Assembly (NCBI GenBank): GCA_003254905.1
Contig: QANU01018779.1
Span: 26,801-90,800, forward strand
Direction: 5' to 3'
DNA from: Nissolia schottii
Taxonomy: Eukaryota > Streptophyta > Magnoliopsida > Fabales > Fabaceae
DNA length: 64,000 nt
Shown: positions 1 through 11,759 of the stretch, piece by piece
How the letters are laid out: the number at the start of each line of letters is the position of its first letter
How positions within the stretch are numbered: the stretch's first letter is position 1
Notes under the pieces: model-generated
Told to the model about the DNA's origin: nothing
The model's input: the letters and a program-made list of their open reading frames with translations, nothing else
Database searches by the model: none
Program-made: the position numbers and the translations under genes

Positions 1-966
1 GAAAGAAAGAATTATAGTATGTGATGTATGCTTGAATGTATGTATGTATGCAATGTATGTAATAAGGTATGTATGGAAGTATGAACAAGTAAGAAGATGA
101 GTAAATAAGTAAGAAGATAAATGAATATGAAGAAGATAAGTAAATATGATGTTAGTACCGTCAAGAGAACGCTCGAGACGGCCATGTATGTATAAGCAAA
201 TGAAAGTAACAAGCACGAGAAATTAGTAACAAAGATTAGTTCCCCCCTATCACCTAGTAATGTAGATAAAGCTGTTCAGGACTTTAGGCCAGATCATAAT
301 CAGTAGGAATATTAGTATGCATGTTCACTTAGAAACACCTGAGCGGCAGAATCATAATTGCGTAGAAAAATAAAGAACGATCCCCAAGGTTACCCATTGA
401 GGACCCAAGGTTCTCACCCCCCACTCCTTTATGATTCTAGGATGGCATGACATGTACGCCGAGTCGGAGCTGATATCGGAAGACATGCAGAGGTATGGAC
501 GTCAGAGGATTCCGAGGAAGCGACGGACAAAGATTTCTGTTTATGTCTTAGATTAGCTTAAGGGATTAGGTGCTCCCTTAGCTCATATGGACATGTATTA
601 TGACTTGTATACTTGATTATGTAATTACGTATTATTATTTGACTGTGCAACTGTGTGATGGACCAAATGCTTGTATGATTATGTATTTCTCTTGAAAGAT
701 CTCTAACATTGCCACGCTGGAGTTAATTATTGCTTAAGTCCATGGGGACTCTATCGTTTTTATCTTTATACGCTGTCTTAATCACGCACGGTTCTACTTT
801 ATAAAATGATAATGCACACGAACGATTTTCAAAATGGTCCATACTTTCAAGTAAGAAATATTTGCCAAGCTAAAAGTAGGGGCTAGATTTAACCCCACCA
901 AAGCTGAAAACAACCTAGTGAACTTTGTTTACTTCGTATGGGTAAACAATTAGCTAGGGTGTTTCA
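1..966 (+). mobile_element. 3' part of a long LTR (family C)
   Basis: This is the last ~1 kb of an LTR whose start lies outside the window. It matches 17446-18384 nearly base for base, and that second copy lies in a complete solo LTR, so boundary and orientation are known. It contains the conserved block (CACCTAGTAA, TAGATAAAGCTG, CAGTAGG, CCTGAGCGGC), the pre-acceptor pyrimidine tract and the terminal TAGCTAGGGTGTTTCA. It is inserted in the gag region of the chromovirus that starts at 967. The target duplication cannot be checked because the left end is missing. Confidence 0.8.
431..556 (+). CDS. Small LTR ORF, 41 aa
   Basis: This ORF starts at the conserved CTTTATG box that also ends in an acceptor-like TAGG. 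It begins MILGWHDMYAESELISEDMQ and has a basic end (RIPRKRRTK). The copy at 17849 keeps the first 24 codons and then stops. Its position in the LTR equals that of small ORFs in other LTR families, all starting M-x-x-G. No known family is recognised. Coding status rests on positional conservation only. Confidence 0.3.
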   Translation: MILGWHDMYAESELISEDMQRYGRQRIPRKRRTKISVYVLD

Positions 967-1415
967 GAGATAGAGCTGGCACAGTTTGATAAGCTGCCCG
1001 CCTTAATGGCCAAGGCCGTGGCGATAGAATAAAGGAACCAAGCTTGGAGGGAAAACAGAATTAATCCAAGTAGCCGGAGAACGGAAGGAATTTCCAGAAG
1101 TAGTGGAACCAGCGGAGGAGCCCTGATGGGGGCATTTTTTCCAGAAATGCAGGTTTTACCAAATCTGCTAAGAACAAGGGGACAGGACATGGAGAAATGG
1201 GTTCAAGCACAGGCCAAAAATTTTTAGAACCACAAACAGGAACCAGACCACAACAAAATGAGGGTAGCAGCACGGAACAATCAGGTCCAACCAGAACCAG
1301 CAGCACGTGTCGGCTCTCAAATGAAGAATGGGCAGAGAGGCAGTGGAAGGGACTCTGTTTTCGTTGTGGGGAGAGGTGGAGTCACGACCATAAGTGTACC
1401 ATGAAACATTGTTAG
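967..1415 (+). pseudogene. Chromovirus gag fragment with zinc knuckle
   Basis: This is the C-terminal part of a Ty3/gypsy Gag, truncated on the left by the LTR ending at 966. The translation shows a decayed helical segment (ALMAKAVAIE, then a stop) and, from 1197, a tail ending in CFRCGERWSHDHKC. The context KGLCFRCGE-W is the single zinc-knuckle form seen in chromodomain-carrying gypsy elements. Gag would form the particle and bind element RNA. An early stop and the missing N-terminus show it is non-functional. Confidence 0.75.
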
Positions 1416-2040
1416 ATTATAATCCTAGAGGATGAGGAAAGGGAAGAAGATGAAGGAGGCGAAACACCACACTTGGAAGGACAAGAAGAAGCCGAAGAAA
1501 GAGAGGAGTTACAGCTGTCCTCTTACAGCTATTGGGGACTCACTTCCCACAAAACCTTCAAGGTTCAAGGAGAGATTCACGGCCAACCCGTGGTAGTGCT
1601 CATTGACCCCGGGCCTCATCAAACTTCATTGCAATGGAGGTGGTCAGGCGGTTGGCCATACCTGTTAAGAAGATCAAGGAATTTCAGGTAGAGGTAGGAA
1701 ACGGAGCCATAGAAAAAGGGCAAGAAGGATGTGAAACAGTCCAACTGAATATTCAGGGGGTGGGGTGCAATTACTCCAGAATTTTTTTGTGATGAAACTA
1801 GGCTATTCAGAGGTAGTATTAGGAGCTGGTTGGTTAGCCAGTTTGGGGCCATTTGTGGGAAATTACAGAGAATTAACCTTGAGTTGGGAACAAGATGGTG
1901 AGAGAAAACTGCTCCGAGGTGATTCCCTCCTTAAGCCGAAGCCAAGCTTCATGGAAGAACACCTTACACGCCCTCAAAAGAAAGGAAGCAGGCTATGTCT
2001 AACCCCTCTGGCATCAGTCCCCGAGGTGTAGGTAGAAGAT
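1416..2040 (+). pseudogene. Chromovirus aspartic protease, decayed
   Basis: After an acidic Glu-rich linker (from ~1430) the frame reads VVVLIDPGPHQTS at about 1590-1630. This aligns with the retropepsin site LIDSGATHNF, but the catalytic DSG has become DPG. Further downstream, FFVMKLGYSEVVLGAGWLASLGP (1785-1850, with frame changes) matches the second protease half, where D-x-x-LG-x-x-WL is usual. The protease would cleave Gag-Pol. The changed active site and frameshifts make it inactive. Confidence 0.7.
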
Positions 2041-2229
2041 GAGATACCTGCAGAAACAACACAGTTTCTGCAGCAATTTAACGATCTGTTCCAGCAACCA
2101 GAGAACTGCTTCCCCAACGCAAGAACGACCACGCCATCCTCCTCAAAGAAGGCTCCGCAATCCCCCGAATCAGACCCTACAGGTATCCCCATTACCGTGG
2201 AAGAAATGCTACAATCAGGTGTCATAAGA

Positions 2230-2970
2230 CCCAGCATGAGTCCATTCGCAAGCCCTGTGATCCTAGTAAAAAAGAAAGATGGGGGCTGGCGGCTCTGTGT
2301 GGACTATCGAGCCCTAAACTGAGAAACCATAGCTGATAAATTTCCCATTCCCGTGATTGATGAGCTACTGGATGAAATTGGAAATGCCAAAATATGCACT
2401 AAGCTGGACCTCAAATCTGGCTACCACCAAATAAGGATGCGAGAAGAAGACATCCATAAAACAACCTTTCGAACCCATGAAGGCCACTACAAATTTCTGG
2501 TAATGCTCTTTGGTTTAACTAACGTGCCTTCCACCTTTCAGGCACTTATGAATCAACTATTGAGGCCCTTCTCGAGAAAATTCATCTTGGTTTTCTTTGA
2601 TGACATACTCATTTATAGCGGGAGCTTAGAAGAACATTGGGAACATTTACAACAGGTGTTTGCGGTCCTTCGACAACACCAACTTTACCTTAACAAGAAG
2701 AAGTGTAGGTTCGCCCAGGAGTGGATTGAATACTTAGGTCATATTATATCCAACGATGGAGTAGCCGCAGACCCTAAGAAGATCCAACACATGGTGGATT
2801 GACCAATTCCTAAAGTCCTCAAGGCACTGAGAGGGTTCCTGGGATTAAAAGGATACTACCAGCGTTTCGTGAAAAATTATGGAAGGATAGCTTGGCCCCT
2901 CACCCAACTCCTAAAGAAAGACCAGTACAAGTAGAGCAACGAAGCACAAGCAGCATTTGAAGCCCTCAAA
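2230..2970 (+). pseudogene. Chromovirus reverse transcriptase, with stops
   Basis: Ty3/gypsy reverse transcriptase. Visible motifs in order are [55 protein letters not shown] and the catalytic FFDDILIYS (the YxDD-equivalent box is intact). Next come YLGHIIS and the thumb motif [19 protein letters not shown]. In-frame stops lie after RALN (TGA ~2322), at 2800 and at about 2934. The longest open piece is 2353-2802. It follows protease and precedes RNase H, the normal gypsy order. Confidence 0.9.
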
Positions 2971-2976
2971 ACTTCC

Positions 2977-3510
2977 ATGGTAACAGTCCTCGTACTTGTT
3001 GTTCCCTCCTTTTCCAAGCCTTTTGCCATAGAAACAGATGCTTCAGGCAAGGGAATAGGAGTCGTCCTGTTGCAAGAAGGCAGACTGGTGGCATACATGA
3101 GTCAAAAGATCTCTGAACGAGCTCAGTCTGAGTCTGTATATGAAAGAGAATTAATGGCAATGGTGTTAGCCATTCAAAAATGGCGACATTACCTCCTCGG
3201 CCCGCGGTTCACTGTTTTTACCGACCAGAAAAGTCTTAAATTTTTTATGGATCAGCGGATTGGAGGTGAAGAACAGCAGAAGTGGATGACCAAGCTGCTC
3301 GGGTTTGATTTTGAAATTAAGTACAAGGCAGGGAAGGACAACCGGGTGGCAGATGCACTCCCCAGGAAATTCCAGCTTGTTGCCGTGTCTGTAGTTTCAG
3401 CAGGAGAATGGGAAGGCCTTGCGGAAGAAGTCCAGGGAGATTTGAAACTCAGGGGAATTATGCAAGATTTAATTTCAGGCAGGGAAGCTCCAGCAGGTTA
3501 CTCTCTATAA
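2977..3510 (+). pseudogene. Chromovirus RNase H
   Basis: RNase H domain of the same pol gene, open for 177 codons. Catalytic acidic residues sit in ETDASGKGIGVVLLQ, the glutamate in YERELMAMVLAIQKW, and the FTDQKSLKFFMDQR segment. The connection region continues with LLGFDFEIKYKAGKDNRVADAL, the usual gypsy ending, although LSR has become LPR. It would degrade RNA of the RNA-DNA hybrid during reverse transcription. It is the best preserved part of the element but is cut off from RT by stops. Confidence 0.9.
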
Positions 3511-4167
3511 AATGGGAAACTCATACACCAAGGGCGATTGGCAGTTCCAAAGCATTCGAAATTGATCCCTAAGATACTCCAAGAGTTCCATGACACTAAG
3601 TTAGGAGGACACTCAGGGTTCTTCCGAACGTACAAGCGAATAATGGCATTTTATATTGGGAAGGGATGAAGAGAACTATCATGGACTACGTGAGACAATG
3701 TGCAATTTGCCAAATGAACAAACACTCCACCCTATCACCAGCAGGCTTATTACAGCCCCTTCCCATTCCTACTAATGTTTGGTCAGAGATTGCAATGGAC
3801 TTCATTAGAGGACTACAAAAGGCACAAGGGAAAGATACCATCTTCGTCATGGTGGACAAAACGACAAAGTATGCTCATTTCTTCCCATTATCTCATCCTT
3901 ATTCCGCAAAAGAAGTGGCAGAGCTGTTTGTGAAAGAAATGGTAAAACTCCATGGTTTTCCTAATTCTATAGTCTCAGATCGAGATCGGTTATTTATGAG
4001 TGTCTTCTGGTTCGAGATCTTCAAGGAAGCAGGTACCGCTCTAAAAATGAGTTCCGCCAATCATCCGCAAACAGATGGGCAAAATGAGGCCGTTAATAAA
4101 TGTGTTGAAACCTATCTCCGGTTCTTCACTGGTTCTAAACCTAAGCAATGGCCACGTTGGCTAAATT
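3511..4167 (+). pseudogene. Chromovirus integrase, left part, split by insertion
   Basis: This is the integrase N-terminal and core region. Remnants of the HHCC finger precede CAICQMNKHS. Core residues are in WSEIAMDFIRGL (first D), FPNSIVSDRDRLF (second D) and HPQTDGQNEAVN (E), so the catalytic triad is present. A stop after GYSL at 3508 separates it from RNase H. The frame is broken at 4167 by the 16.2-kb insertion, which duplicated AAATT (4163-4167 and 20389-20393). The same frame resumes exactly at 20394. Confidence 0.9.
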
Positions 4168-5049
4168 TGTAACACCCCTGCTAACTACCTACTTCCATGG
4201 TAGTAAGCAATGCTCACAGGGTTGTTATTCGTTGTGTCGGGTTACCTTTAGCCCTTATCTTTACCTTTGCAAATATCTTATACGCAAAATATGGACCATT
4301 TTAAAATTTGTTCGTGTGCTTATCAATTTATAAACTAGGAGTCGTGCGTGATTAAAAATATATATAACAACTATCGCTAATAGCTGAAGTAGAACACGAA
4401 GAGTAGGTATATATACATAATTACAACCAAGGTCCATAACATAACTACACATCATCATAATAATATATATGTACACTAAACATATACAAGTCATAAGTCA
4501 TCATACAAAACATATGCCATCCAAATGTCACTGTCATCGCAGGGCCTTGACTTCTATCTGCTGTCACTCCAACTGTAACACCCCGGCTTTTCTTTAGGAA
4601 GGGTTTGCGAAGTTATCGACTCTGACTTAGCTAAAACCATAGAGTAAACCGAGTTAAGAGACGGAAAAAGTAAATACTGAGGCTTGTTCCCCTTAATTTG
4701 AAAAGAAAGTTAGGAGGATATGCTTGGGTTAAGCCCCGGGAGGTTCGAGCCCAATTTCGGAAAAAACGGGAATCCGGTGGGAGGTCAAAGGGATCTGCGA
4801 AGGATTGGCTGACAGAAACAAGTACCCAGATATCTTGTTTCGGAACGCCATCGTGGCCGGAAAAATTCGTAGATCACGGATATTTATTTGGGATATTTTT
4901 TGGGGACTCGTGTGTGGACTAGGAATGGTTAGAAACGATTAAAATAGAATAAGAGCTAGGATATTTATAATAACTATAATAAAATAATAATATAATGATA
5001 ATTAATAAATAAATAATTAATTAATTAAAGAAGTCAGGGGGTCCACGGC

Positions 5050-5056
5050 TATAAAT
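5050..5056 (+). promoter_or_regulatory. LTR TATA box
   Basis: GGCTATAAATGGCCCC lies about 140 bp before the GTGGGTAA box of the solo LTR. The same arrangement occurs in the LTRs at 12396 and 62388, which supports a U3 promoter. Confidence 0.6.
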
Positions 5057-5430
5057 GGCCCCTTGGTGTTTGAGAATTTGCCACTTTCTCTCAGTTTTTA
5101 TTTTCTAGTACTGTTCGGGCACATCACGAGAGCGCTACCGGACTTCCAAAAATTTCTTGGAGCATACCATAAACTTCAAATCCATGTAGAAAGTGGGTAA
5201 CTCTAAGCCCACTGTTTATGTGGTTTATTTGATGATTAATTATATGCATTTTTGTGTATGTGAGTGAAAAACTATTTTACAAAAACTATAGGAAATGAGT
5301 TAGGGAAGCTAGATTTTGATGATTTTGAGGTTTGGAAACCATAACTGTATCGATTGGATTACAGTAGAAGCGAAAAATGTTAGGCGGAGAAAACCCCTGA
5401 GAAAGTTACTCTCGGGGCGATTTTTTTTAC

Positions 5431-5665
5431 TGTAGCATTCGATTGAATTCCCACGGATTCGAATGAAAGAAGATTTTGGATTTCAATCGAATACTTGAGG
5501 ATTTCAATTGAATGAAAGACCGCGGAGGATTTCAATCGAATACTTGAGGATTTCATTCAATGAAAGACCGAGAAGGATTTCAGCCGATTGAATCCCTAAG
5601 GGATTCGATTGAAAGAAGCAATCGAATGCTAAACCCTTAGGCATTCGAATGCTCACTGAATGCTT
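5431..5665 (+). repeat. Array of palindromic words based on CATTCGAATG / TTCAATCGAA
   Basis: Short words such as GGATTCGAATGAAAG, TTTCAATCGAATAC and GCATTCGAATGC recur with irregular spacing. Their cores are palindromic or nearly so. The array lies between the GTGGGTAA box and the conserved block, the same slot used by other words in other LTRs. Confidence 0.75.
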
Positions 5666-5975
5666 ATGATTTTAAAGGTTCTATGGAATCCAACCTGCAT
5701 AGTTATGTATGTTTTTGTGTAAATTAAGCATGCATCATGAGGAAGGGCCATCGTAAGAGTTAGGGCGACCTTAGATAATTAGAAGTTCACGTTAAAGTTT
5801 AATGAAGATCATAATGGAACCCTAGGAAACAAAGAAAGACTAGGAAGGTTCAGACCCCAGTGGCACAGTAGACCATAGTCCCCTATTCTCTTGGGAAGGT
5901 CTCACAGACACGCCCCTCGCCAATTCAGCAAGATGAATTGGTTATGAGCAACGCAGGTAAAGAGACCTGATCATT

Positions 5976-6075
5976 ATATGCAAAACGGGCATAGGCCCAG
6001 ATATGCAAAACGGGCATAGGCCCAGATATGAGAAACGGGAATAGGCCCAGATATGTAAAACAGACATAGGTCTGT
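5976..6075 (+). repeat. 25-bp tandem repeat, four units
   Basis: Four consecutive 25-bp units of the form ATATGCAAAACGGGCATAGG plus CCCAG. The first two are identical, the third and fourth diverged. It lies inside the solo LTR downstream of the palindromic word array. Confidence 0.9.
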
Positions 6076-6746
6076 ATGAATGAAATGAGAACTAAGGGGC
6101 CCCCTTAAAAAGAAAAGAGAAATCGGATCGAGTCATAGGGCCGATCTAAGCGTGTCCACACCTGATCACTCATAGGTTTGATCCCTCGCCATTCCAGAAA
6201 GAGGGGATAGTTCCACTAATTGCATTCGATGTTTACCTCCTATGAGCCTTGCATAGTTAGCTACCATACCGGTAAAGAGCGCCGTCGGGTCGATGCAATA
6301 GTGGCAAAAAGAGGTTGTAGTTCGAGGCCACGGCTGCAAAGGTGTAAGGACTAAGTAGGACGCAGCTACAGAGTGCGTAAGAGATCCCCAGATTCTTGAA
6401 TGTATGAATTGATGATTGATGGTATGATGATAAATATGTATGTATATCTGTTTAAGCATTATGAATAACTGTTCATGCATTAGGTATCGTCAAGGGAACG
6501 CCGTCTCTGGTAGTAACGTACAGTTAACAAGCACGAAGCCCAGGTAATAACCAGATTAGAAAGCCAATCACCTAGTAACATAGATAAAGCTGCGCAGAGT
6601 ATAGGCCCAAGATCATAATCAGTAGGGGATTAGCTGCATATACACTTGGACTAAACTCTGAGCGGCCTGGAGAATAACCGAGAAACAAAAAGCCACGATT
6701 GAAATGTTACCTACTGAGGACCTACCGTTCTCACCCCCACTCGCTT

Positions 6747-6824
6747 ATGGCTCCAGGGACTGAGGACGAGTCTTACTATGCTGATGTTGTGGAACTTGAG
6801 GAGAATTTGTGCAAGGAGACTTAG
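6747..6824 (+). CDS. Small LTR ORF, 25 aa
   Basis: It starts at the ATG of the conserved box CGCTTATGGCTCCAGG and reads MAPGTEDESYYADVVELEEN before five more residues and a stop. It aligns with MTSGTDDDSYFEDADEPPAE at 27037 and MAPGTYDDSYYADAAEPDEE at 43630. Shared features are G-T at positions 4-5, an acidic pair, S-Y-Y/F and an acidic tail. The function is unknown. The same bases may instead act as a splice acceptor. Confidence 0.4.
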   Translation: MAPGTEDESYYADVVELEENLCKET

Positions 6825-8094
6825 CTGGCTGTGTAGTAGATATTATAAAAAGGGAATAAATGTATTTCTTAACATGTGTATGGGTTATGTAATATAACTA
6901 GTATATGGTGTGTATTTGCATGTGTAAAGGACCCGCGATGTATGTAGCCTATGTATCCACTATCTTGAAACTCAACTTATTAAGTATATCGTTTGTTATA
7001 TTATTCTGTTACACGTACGGCTCTTATGTTGTAAACTGTATGCTTAACGGAAAAAAAAATGGGTCCTTATTTTGTTAAAACTAGTACTTTCGAAAACTGA
7101 AGAAACGGCCATGAAGTAAACAACCTAGCTGGAATTTCGTACAGCTCGAGCGTACTAAATCGGCTAGGGGTGTTTCACCAACTGCTCTGCATACTTGGAT
7201 CCATAACCGAGTGGGTGGGGGTGAGAATACTTGGTCCTCAGCGGGGTTCCTTAGCACTAATAATGGTTCATTATCTCGGTTATCCTCCCGGCCGTTCAGG
7301 GGTTGCTAAGTGATCATGCATACTAAAAACCTACTGATTATTATCTTGGCCTAAGATCCTGAACAGCTTTATCTATGTTACTACGTGATCAGGGGAACTA
7401 GTATTTCTTATCTGGGTTCTCGCGCTGTTTACTCCTAACCATCGTTACATAACCACATCATAAACATGTATACTGACAGACACATTAATCATCACGCATA
7501 TGTTGCGCGGTAAGCCTTCCACCATGCTTGTCAGGCACGGGACATTTCATAGTATCTATGCAATAGGTCATCATGTCGATGAGGCACGGATTTCAATGCA
7601 TGTTCTTATACCATATCTTTCCTCATATCTTTCATCATAGCTCTTACTGTGTCCCAGTACTCCCTCGTACACCTTAGGATCGTCGTCCCCTGGTGGTGTA
7701 CGACCTGCCATCTCTGTCTGTTCCCCGGGCAAACATGACTCCACCCCTACACTTTGGGTGGCGAGGGGCCGCCCTCTTGGCTAAGCCGGAAGCTGACTAT
7801 ATCATAACCATACTCATCACATCATAATCTGTTCATCTTTCTATCACGTGCCATGCGCCTCATCTTTCTTTTCTCTCACATGCACAGTTATCTTTTCTCA
7901 TCATGCTCTTGTTCCTACATTTCATTCTTATCTTCATTCATTACTCGTTCATTAGACAATAACTTCTAGTGATCTATCCTCATGATGCATGCTTTACCCA
8001 CACATAATCAAATAATCACCTCAATAGTTATACTCATGTACAATGATCTGAGCCTCTATGCTGGTTGGAACATGTAGAAAAGCTAAGGGACTCA

Positions 8095-8300
8095 AAGGCT
8101 TCGGGTTTTATTCGAATGACTAGGGGTGCGTTTGAATGAAACCCTGCGAATTCTTTCATTCGAATCCCTCGAGTATTCAATCGATTGAAATCTTGCTCAG
8201 ACTTTCAGTCGATTGACTCCTCCTGCATTCGACTGAAATCCCTTAGGAATTCATTCGAATCCCTGGGGATTTCATTCGAATCCCACAGTAAAAATCACCT
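8095..8300 (-). repeat. Array of palindromic words (ATTCGAAT, AATCGATT types)
   Basis: Repeated ATTCGAATCCCT, TTCAATCGATTGAAA and CATTCGACTGAA words lie within the 3' LTR. The 5' LTR copy is at 19130-19320, split from the rest of its LTR by the insertion at 12396-19127. The array sits in the same relative slot as arrays of different words in other LTRs. Confidence 0.7.
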
Positions 8301-9359
8301 CAGAGCGAGTAACTTCTCCAGGGTTTTACGTGCGTAACATTTCTGCTTCTACAGTGGTCCAATCAGTACACTAATGATTTTCAAACAACAAAATCCTCAA
8401 AATCTAACCTATGCACCTTATTCTCTATCATTTTTACAAAGTTGTTTTTTAGTCAAAAGCACAAAAATACATACATATATACAGTCATAACATAAACCAC
8501 ATAGACAGTGGGCTTAGGATTACCCACTTTCCAGGAGCACATGGAAGTTGTTAGAAACGACTCCCAAGAGCTTTAGGATGATGCTACTATTTTTCCTGAG
8601 TCCGATGGAGTAATCGCCTCGCGCACAACCGGACAGAGTAATAGCATAGCAGATGAAAATTTATGAAAAATGGCACTGAGGCCGTGGTTTCTTATATAGG
8701 CTTTAGGGGATGCCTTTAACTTCCCTGAGAAGTCATTCACGTTTCTCCTTTCTTCTTTTTTTCATTCCTTTTCCCTTTTTTTTCAAAATTATCATTTTAA
8801 GCCTAATTACTCTTTTGCCCTTCCTTTAACTTTTATTTCCTTTTATATCCTAACTTTGTTGTCCCCCTTTTGCCCTTCACCCTTTTAATTATTTCCCCTT
8901 TTGTCCTTTTCTTTAATTTTTTCTATATTTTCTCTTTTACCGACGTGGGAATTAATTCCCAAGCCAGGTCAATTTATTTCGCGATCATGTTTGATCGCGT
9001 TTTGTCATTTTTCGCTCGTCTTCGGATATCCTAAAAATATTCTGAGCACGTATCTGCGATCTACTAATTTCTCGGATCATAGGGGTATGTCTGGTTAAGG
9101 TATTCATGACTTTATTACCCGGAGGAAATTTTCACAGATACCTTAAGTGTCTATCGAAATTCTAATTTTTGTCAAAATTTGGCACGGACCTCGTGGCACT
9201 CCGCTAGATCAAGAAACAATTACTTGACTGGCGTTTGAAAGTAATTAATGTTCTAAATAAATTTTTTCAGTCCAAATAATCGCATCTAATGTGCTTTTAA
9301 TTAAGCAAAAATTGGGATTTTCGCGAAATTCTCGTAAGGGGAAAATTCGGGATGTTACA

Positions 9360-9377
9360 TTCTACCCCCTTAAAAGA
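9360..9377 (-). other. Polypurine tract of the gag-only element
   Basis: On the minus strand, TTTTAAGGGGGTAGAA directly precedes the 3' LTR start TGTAACATCCC. This is the expected plus-strand priming site. It closely resembles the tract of the Tekay-type element at 39733, which suggests that the same lineage supplied the replication machinery. Confidence 0.85.
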
Positions 9378-9497
9378 ATTTCGCCCCGAAATTCTAGCGT
9401 GGCTAGAGGTCTAGGTATCTACTATACTTACCGCTGTTTAATCCTCTGCACCGGCTCCCCTTCGCATGTCCTTGTAGTCGGACCACATGGTGAAGAT

Positions 9498-10575
9498 TCA
9501 TCCTTGTGGCAAAACTATCGGTTGGGTTGTGGGTTGGGCCGCGGTGCAATTCCTGGCGAAATGTCTGCTTTCTCCACATCGGTAGCAGACACCTGACTGG
9601 TTGACGGGAAAGGCTGCCCTACATACCTTGGAGACATGGCCGGGTTTCCCACATCGGTAGTAAACGTCTTTCCCCATCATGCACTCTCCACTGTGAAGCC
9701 TACCACACTTCTGGCAAGGTGGCCTGGGCTCTCCTCCTTGTCGTGGTTGACCTTGCTGGGACTGGTCCGGGATCGGTTCTTGCTGTTGCTGCTGCGACTG
9801 GTATGGATATCGTCCTCCAGGTCCCTTCTTCCAGGGCTCCTGTGACTGGCTCCCTTGCTCCACTGCCTTCCTCTTAAGGCGCTCATTTCTTGCAGTCGTC
9901 GGATTAGTAGTTTATTCCTCCAGCATCAGGCATGTGTTAACCAGGAGGGTGTAGTTACGGATGTACAAATGGTTAACAGACGTCTGAAGCTGGCTTTGAT
10001 CCTCGCTGGTATTTTTCGCACTTCCACACCTCGTCGGGGTTGAGCTGGTATGTACGAGAGTAACAGCACAGTCGCTCGAAAGTCGCCATGTACTCGGCTA
10101 CCGTCATGTGGCTCTGTTGTAGTGCAAGGAACTCGGCCTCTTTCTGCTCCCTGAGTCCAATTGGAAAATACTTGTCCATGAAGGCCAGAGTGAGCTGGGC
10201 CCATGTGATTGGGGCTTCTCCTTCAGTCAGGAGGGGGCTAGTGCTGTCCCACCATTCACCTGCTGCACCCCGCAGCTTCCTAGTAGGGAACTGGACCTTT
10301 TGGTCATCTGTGCAGTGGAGGTCACCCAAAACTTGCTCCATTTCCTTCACCCAGTAATGAACCTGCTCCGGGTCCATTATCCCTTCAAAAGTCAGAGGGT
10401 TGGCTCACATAAAGTCAGTGTACTTCTTTGCGTCAACATCCTACTGTGGGGGTGGAGTATCTCTCTGAATAGTCACAGTTGCGATCTGGGCAGTCGCCTG
10501 GGCCAACTGTCGGAGGATCTCGGTGAGTCCGGCGTCTTCGGTGGGGCGTGGTATAGTTTCCCTTCTAGGCGGCAT
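9498..10575 (-). pseudogene. Gag of the gag-only element, decayed
   Basis: Read on the minus strand from the ATG at 10575: a short N-terminus (MPPRRETIPRPTEDAGL), stops near 10443 and 10405, then the retrotransposon gag domain. Recognisable gag motifs are AGEWWDS, WAQLTLAFMDKYFP and MTVAEYMATFERL. After a frame change a Gln-rich linker leads to three zinc-knuckle-like motifs: CQKCGRLHSGEC, CYRCGKPGHVSKVC and CYRCGESRHFARNC. This is the normal Gag layout of the Tekay/Del lineage. Gag would package element RNA. Pol does not follow; the PPT comes about 120 bp later. Confidence 0.85.
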
Positions 10576-10731
10576 GGTTGGTTTGGTTGCACCTGCAAAA
10601 TCTTGAGTTGATCAATCTCAAGACAAGCTAGTGCACAAAGATCCAGCACATACAACTCAGCAAGGTCTACACTGTGAATCATGCCCAAGAGCATGGTGCA
10701 GTCCAGTCCTCAAGCTCCATGGGACCAAACT

Positions 10732-10743
10732 GCTCTGATACCA
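10732..10743 (-). other. Primer binding site (initiator Met tRNA type)
   Basis: The minus strand reads TGGTATCAGAGC two bases after the 5' LTR end at 10746. This is the standard plant PBS complementary to the 3' end of initiator tRNA-Met, and it fixes element orientation. Confidence 0.9.
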
Positions 10744-11759
10744 ACTGTAACACCCCTGCTAACTGCCTACTTCCATGGTAGTAAGCAATGCTCACAGGGT
10801 TGTTATTCGTTGTGTCGGGTTACCTTTAGCCCTTACCTTTACCTTTGCAAATATCTTATACGTAAAATATGGACAATTTTAAAATTTGTTCGTGTGCTTA
10901 TCAATTTATAAACTAAGAGTCGTGCATGATTAAAAAGATATATAACAACTGTCGCTAATAGCCGAATTAGAACTCGAAGAGTAGGTATATATACATAATT
11001 ACAACCAAGGTCCATAACATAACTACACATCATCATAATAATATATATGTACACAAAACATATACAAGTCATAAGTCATCATACAAAACATATGCTATCC
11101 AAATGTCACTGTCATCCCGGGGCCTTGACTTCCATCTGCTGTCAGTCCAACCGCTCTACATACCTGGATCCATAACCGAGTGGGTGGGGGTGAGAACACT
11201 TGGTCCTCAGCGGGGTTCCTTAGCACTAATAATGGTTCATTATCTCAGTTATCCTCCCGGCCGTTCAGGGGTTGCTAAGTGATCATGCATACTAAAAACC
11301 TACTGATTATTATCTTGGCCTAAGATCCTGAACAGCTTTATCTATGTTACTACGTGATCAGGGGAACTAGTATTTCTTATCTGGGTTCTCGCGCTGTTTA
11401 CTCCTAACCATCGTTACATAACCACATCATAAACATGTATACTGACAGACACACTAATCATCACGCATATGTTGCGCGGTAAGCCTTCCACCATGCTTGT
11501 CAGGCACGGGACATTTCATAGTATCTATGCAATAGGTCATCATGCCGATGAGGCACGGATTTCAATGCATGTTCTCATACCATATCTTTCCTCATATCTT
11601 TCATCATAGCTCTTCCTGTGTCCTAGTACTCCCTCGTACACCTTAGGACCGTCGTCCCCTGGTGGTGTACGACCTGCCTTCTCTCTGTCTATTCCCCGGG
11701 CAAACATGACTCCACCCCTACACTTTGGGTGGCGAGGGGCTGCCCTCTTGGCTAAGCCG

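Larger units (their letters stand above)
4574..7177 (+). mobile_element. Solo LTR, 2.6 kb, in the 3' LTR of the gag-only element
   Basis: It starts TGTAACACCCCGGC and ends GGCTAGGGGTGTTTCA, flanked by the duplication CCAAC (4569-4573 and 7178-7182). The sequence across the site matches the uninterrupted sister LTR near 11150. No internal domain is present, so it is a solo LTR left by unequal recombination. Inside, in order: TATAAAT at 5050, AAAGTGGGTAACT at ~5190, the word array 5431-5665, 25-bp repeats 5976-6075, the conserved block 6480-6670, and the pyrimidine tract plus small ORF at 6747. Confidence 0.9.
4168..9359 (-). repeat. 3' LTR of the gag-only element, interrupted
   Basis: This LTR occupies 4168-4573 and 7183-9359. 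The middle is a younger LTR insertion (4574-7177) with duplicated CCAAC. In minus orientation the LTR starts TGTAACATCCCGAATTTTCC at 9359 and ends GGGGTGTTACA at 4168. Features on the minus strand are a TATATAAG-type box near 8690, the GTGGGTAA box near 8515, a palindromic word array (8095-8300) and the conserved block with an ATG at 7204. It pairs with 10746-20388. Confidence 0.9.
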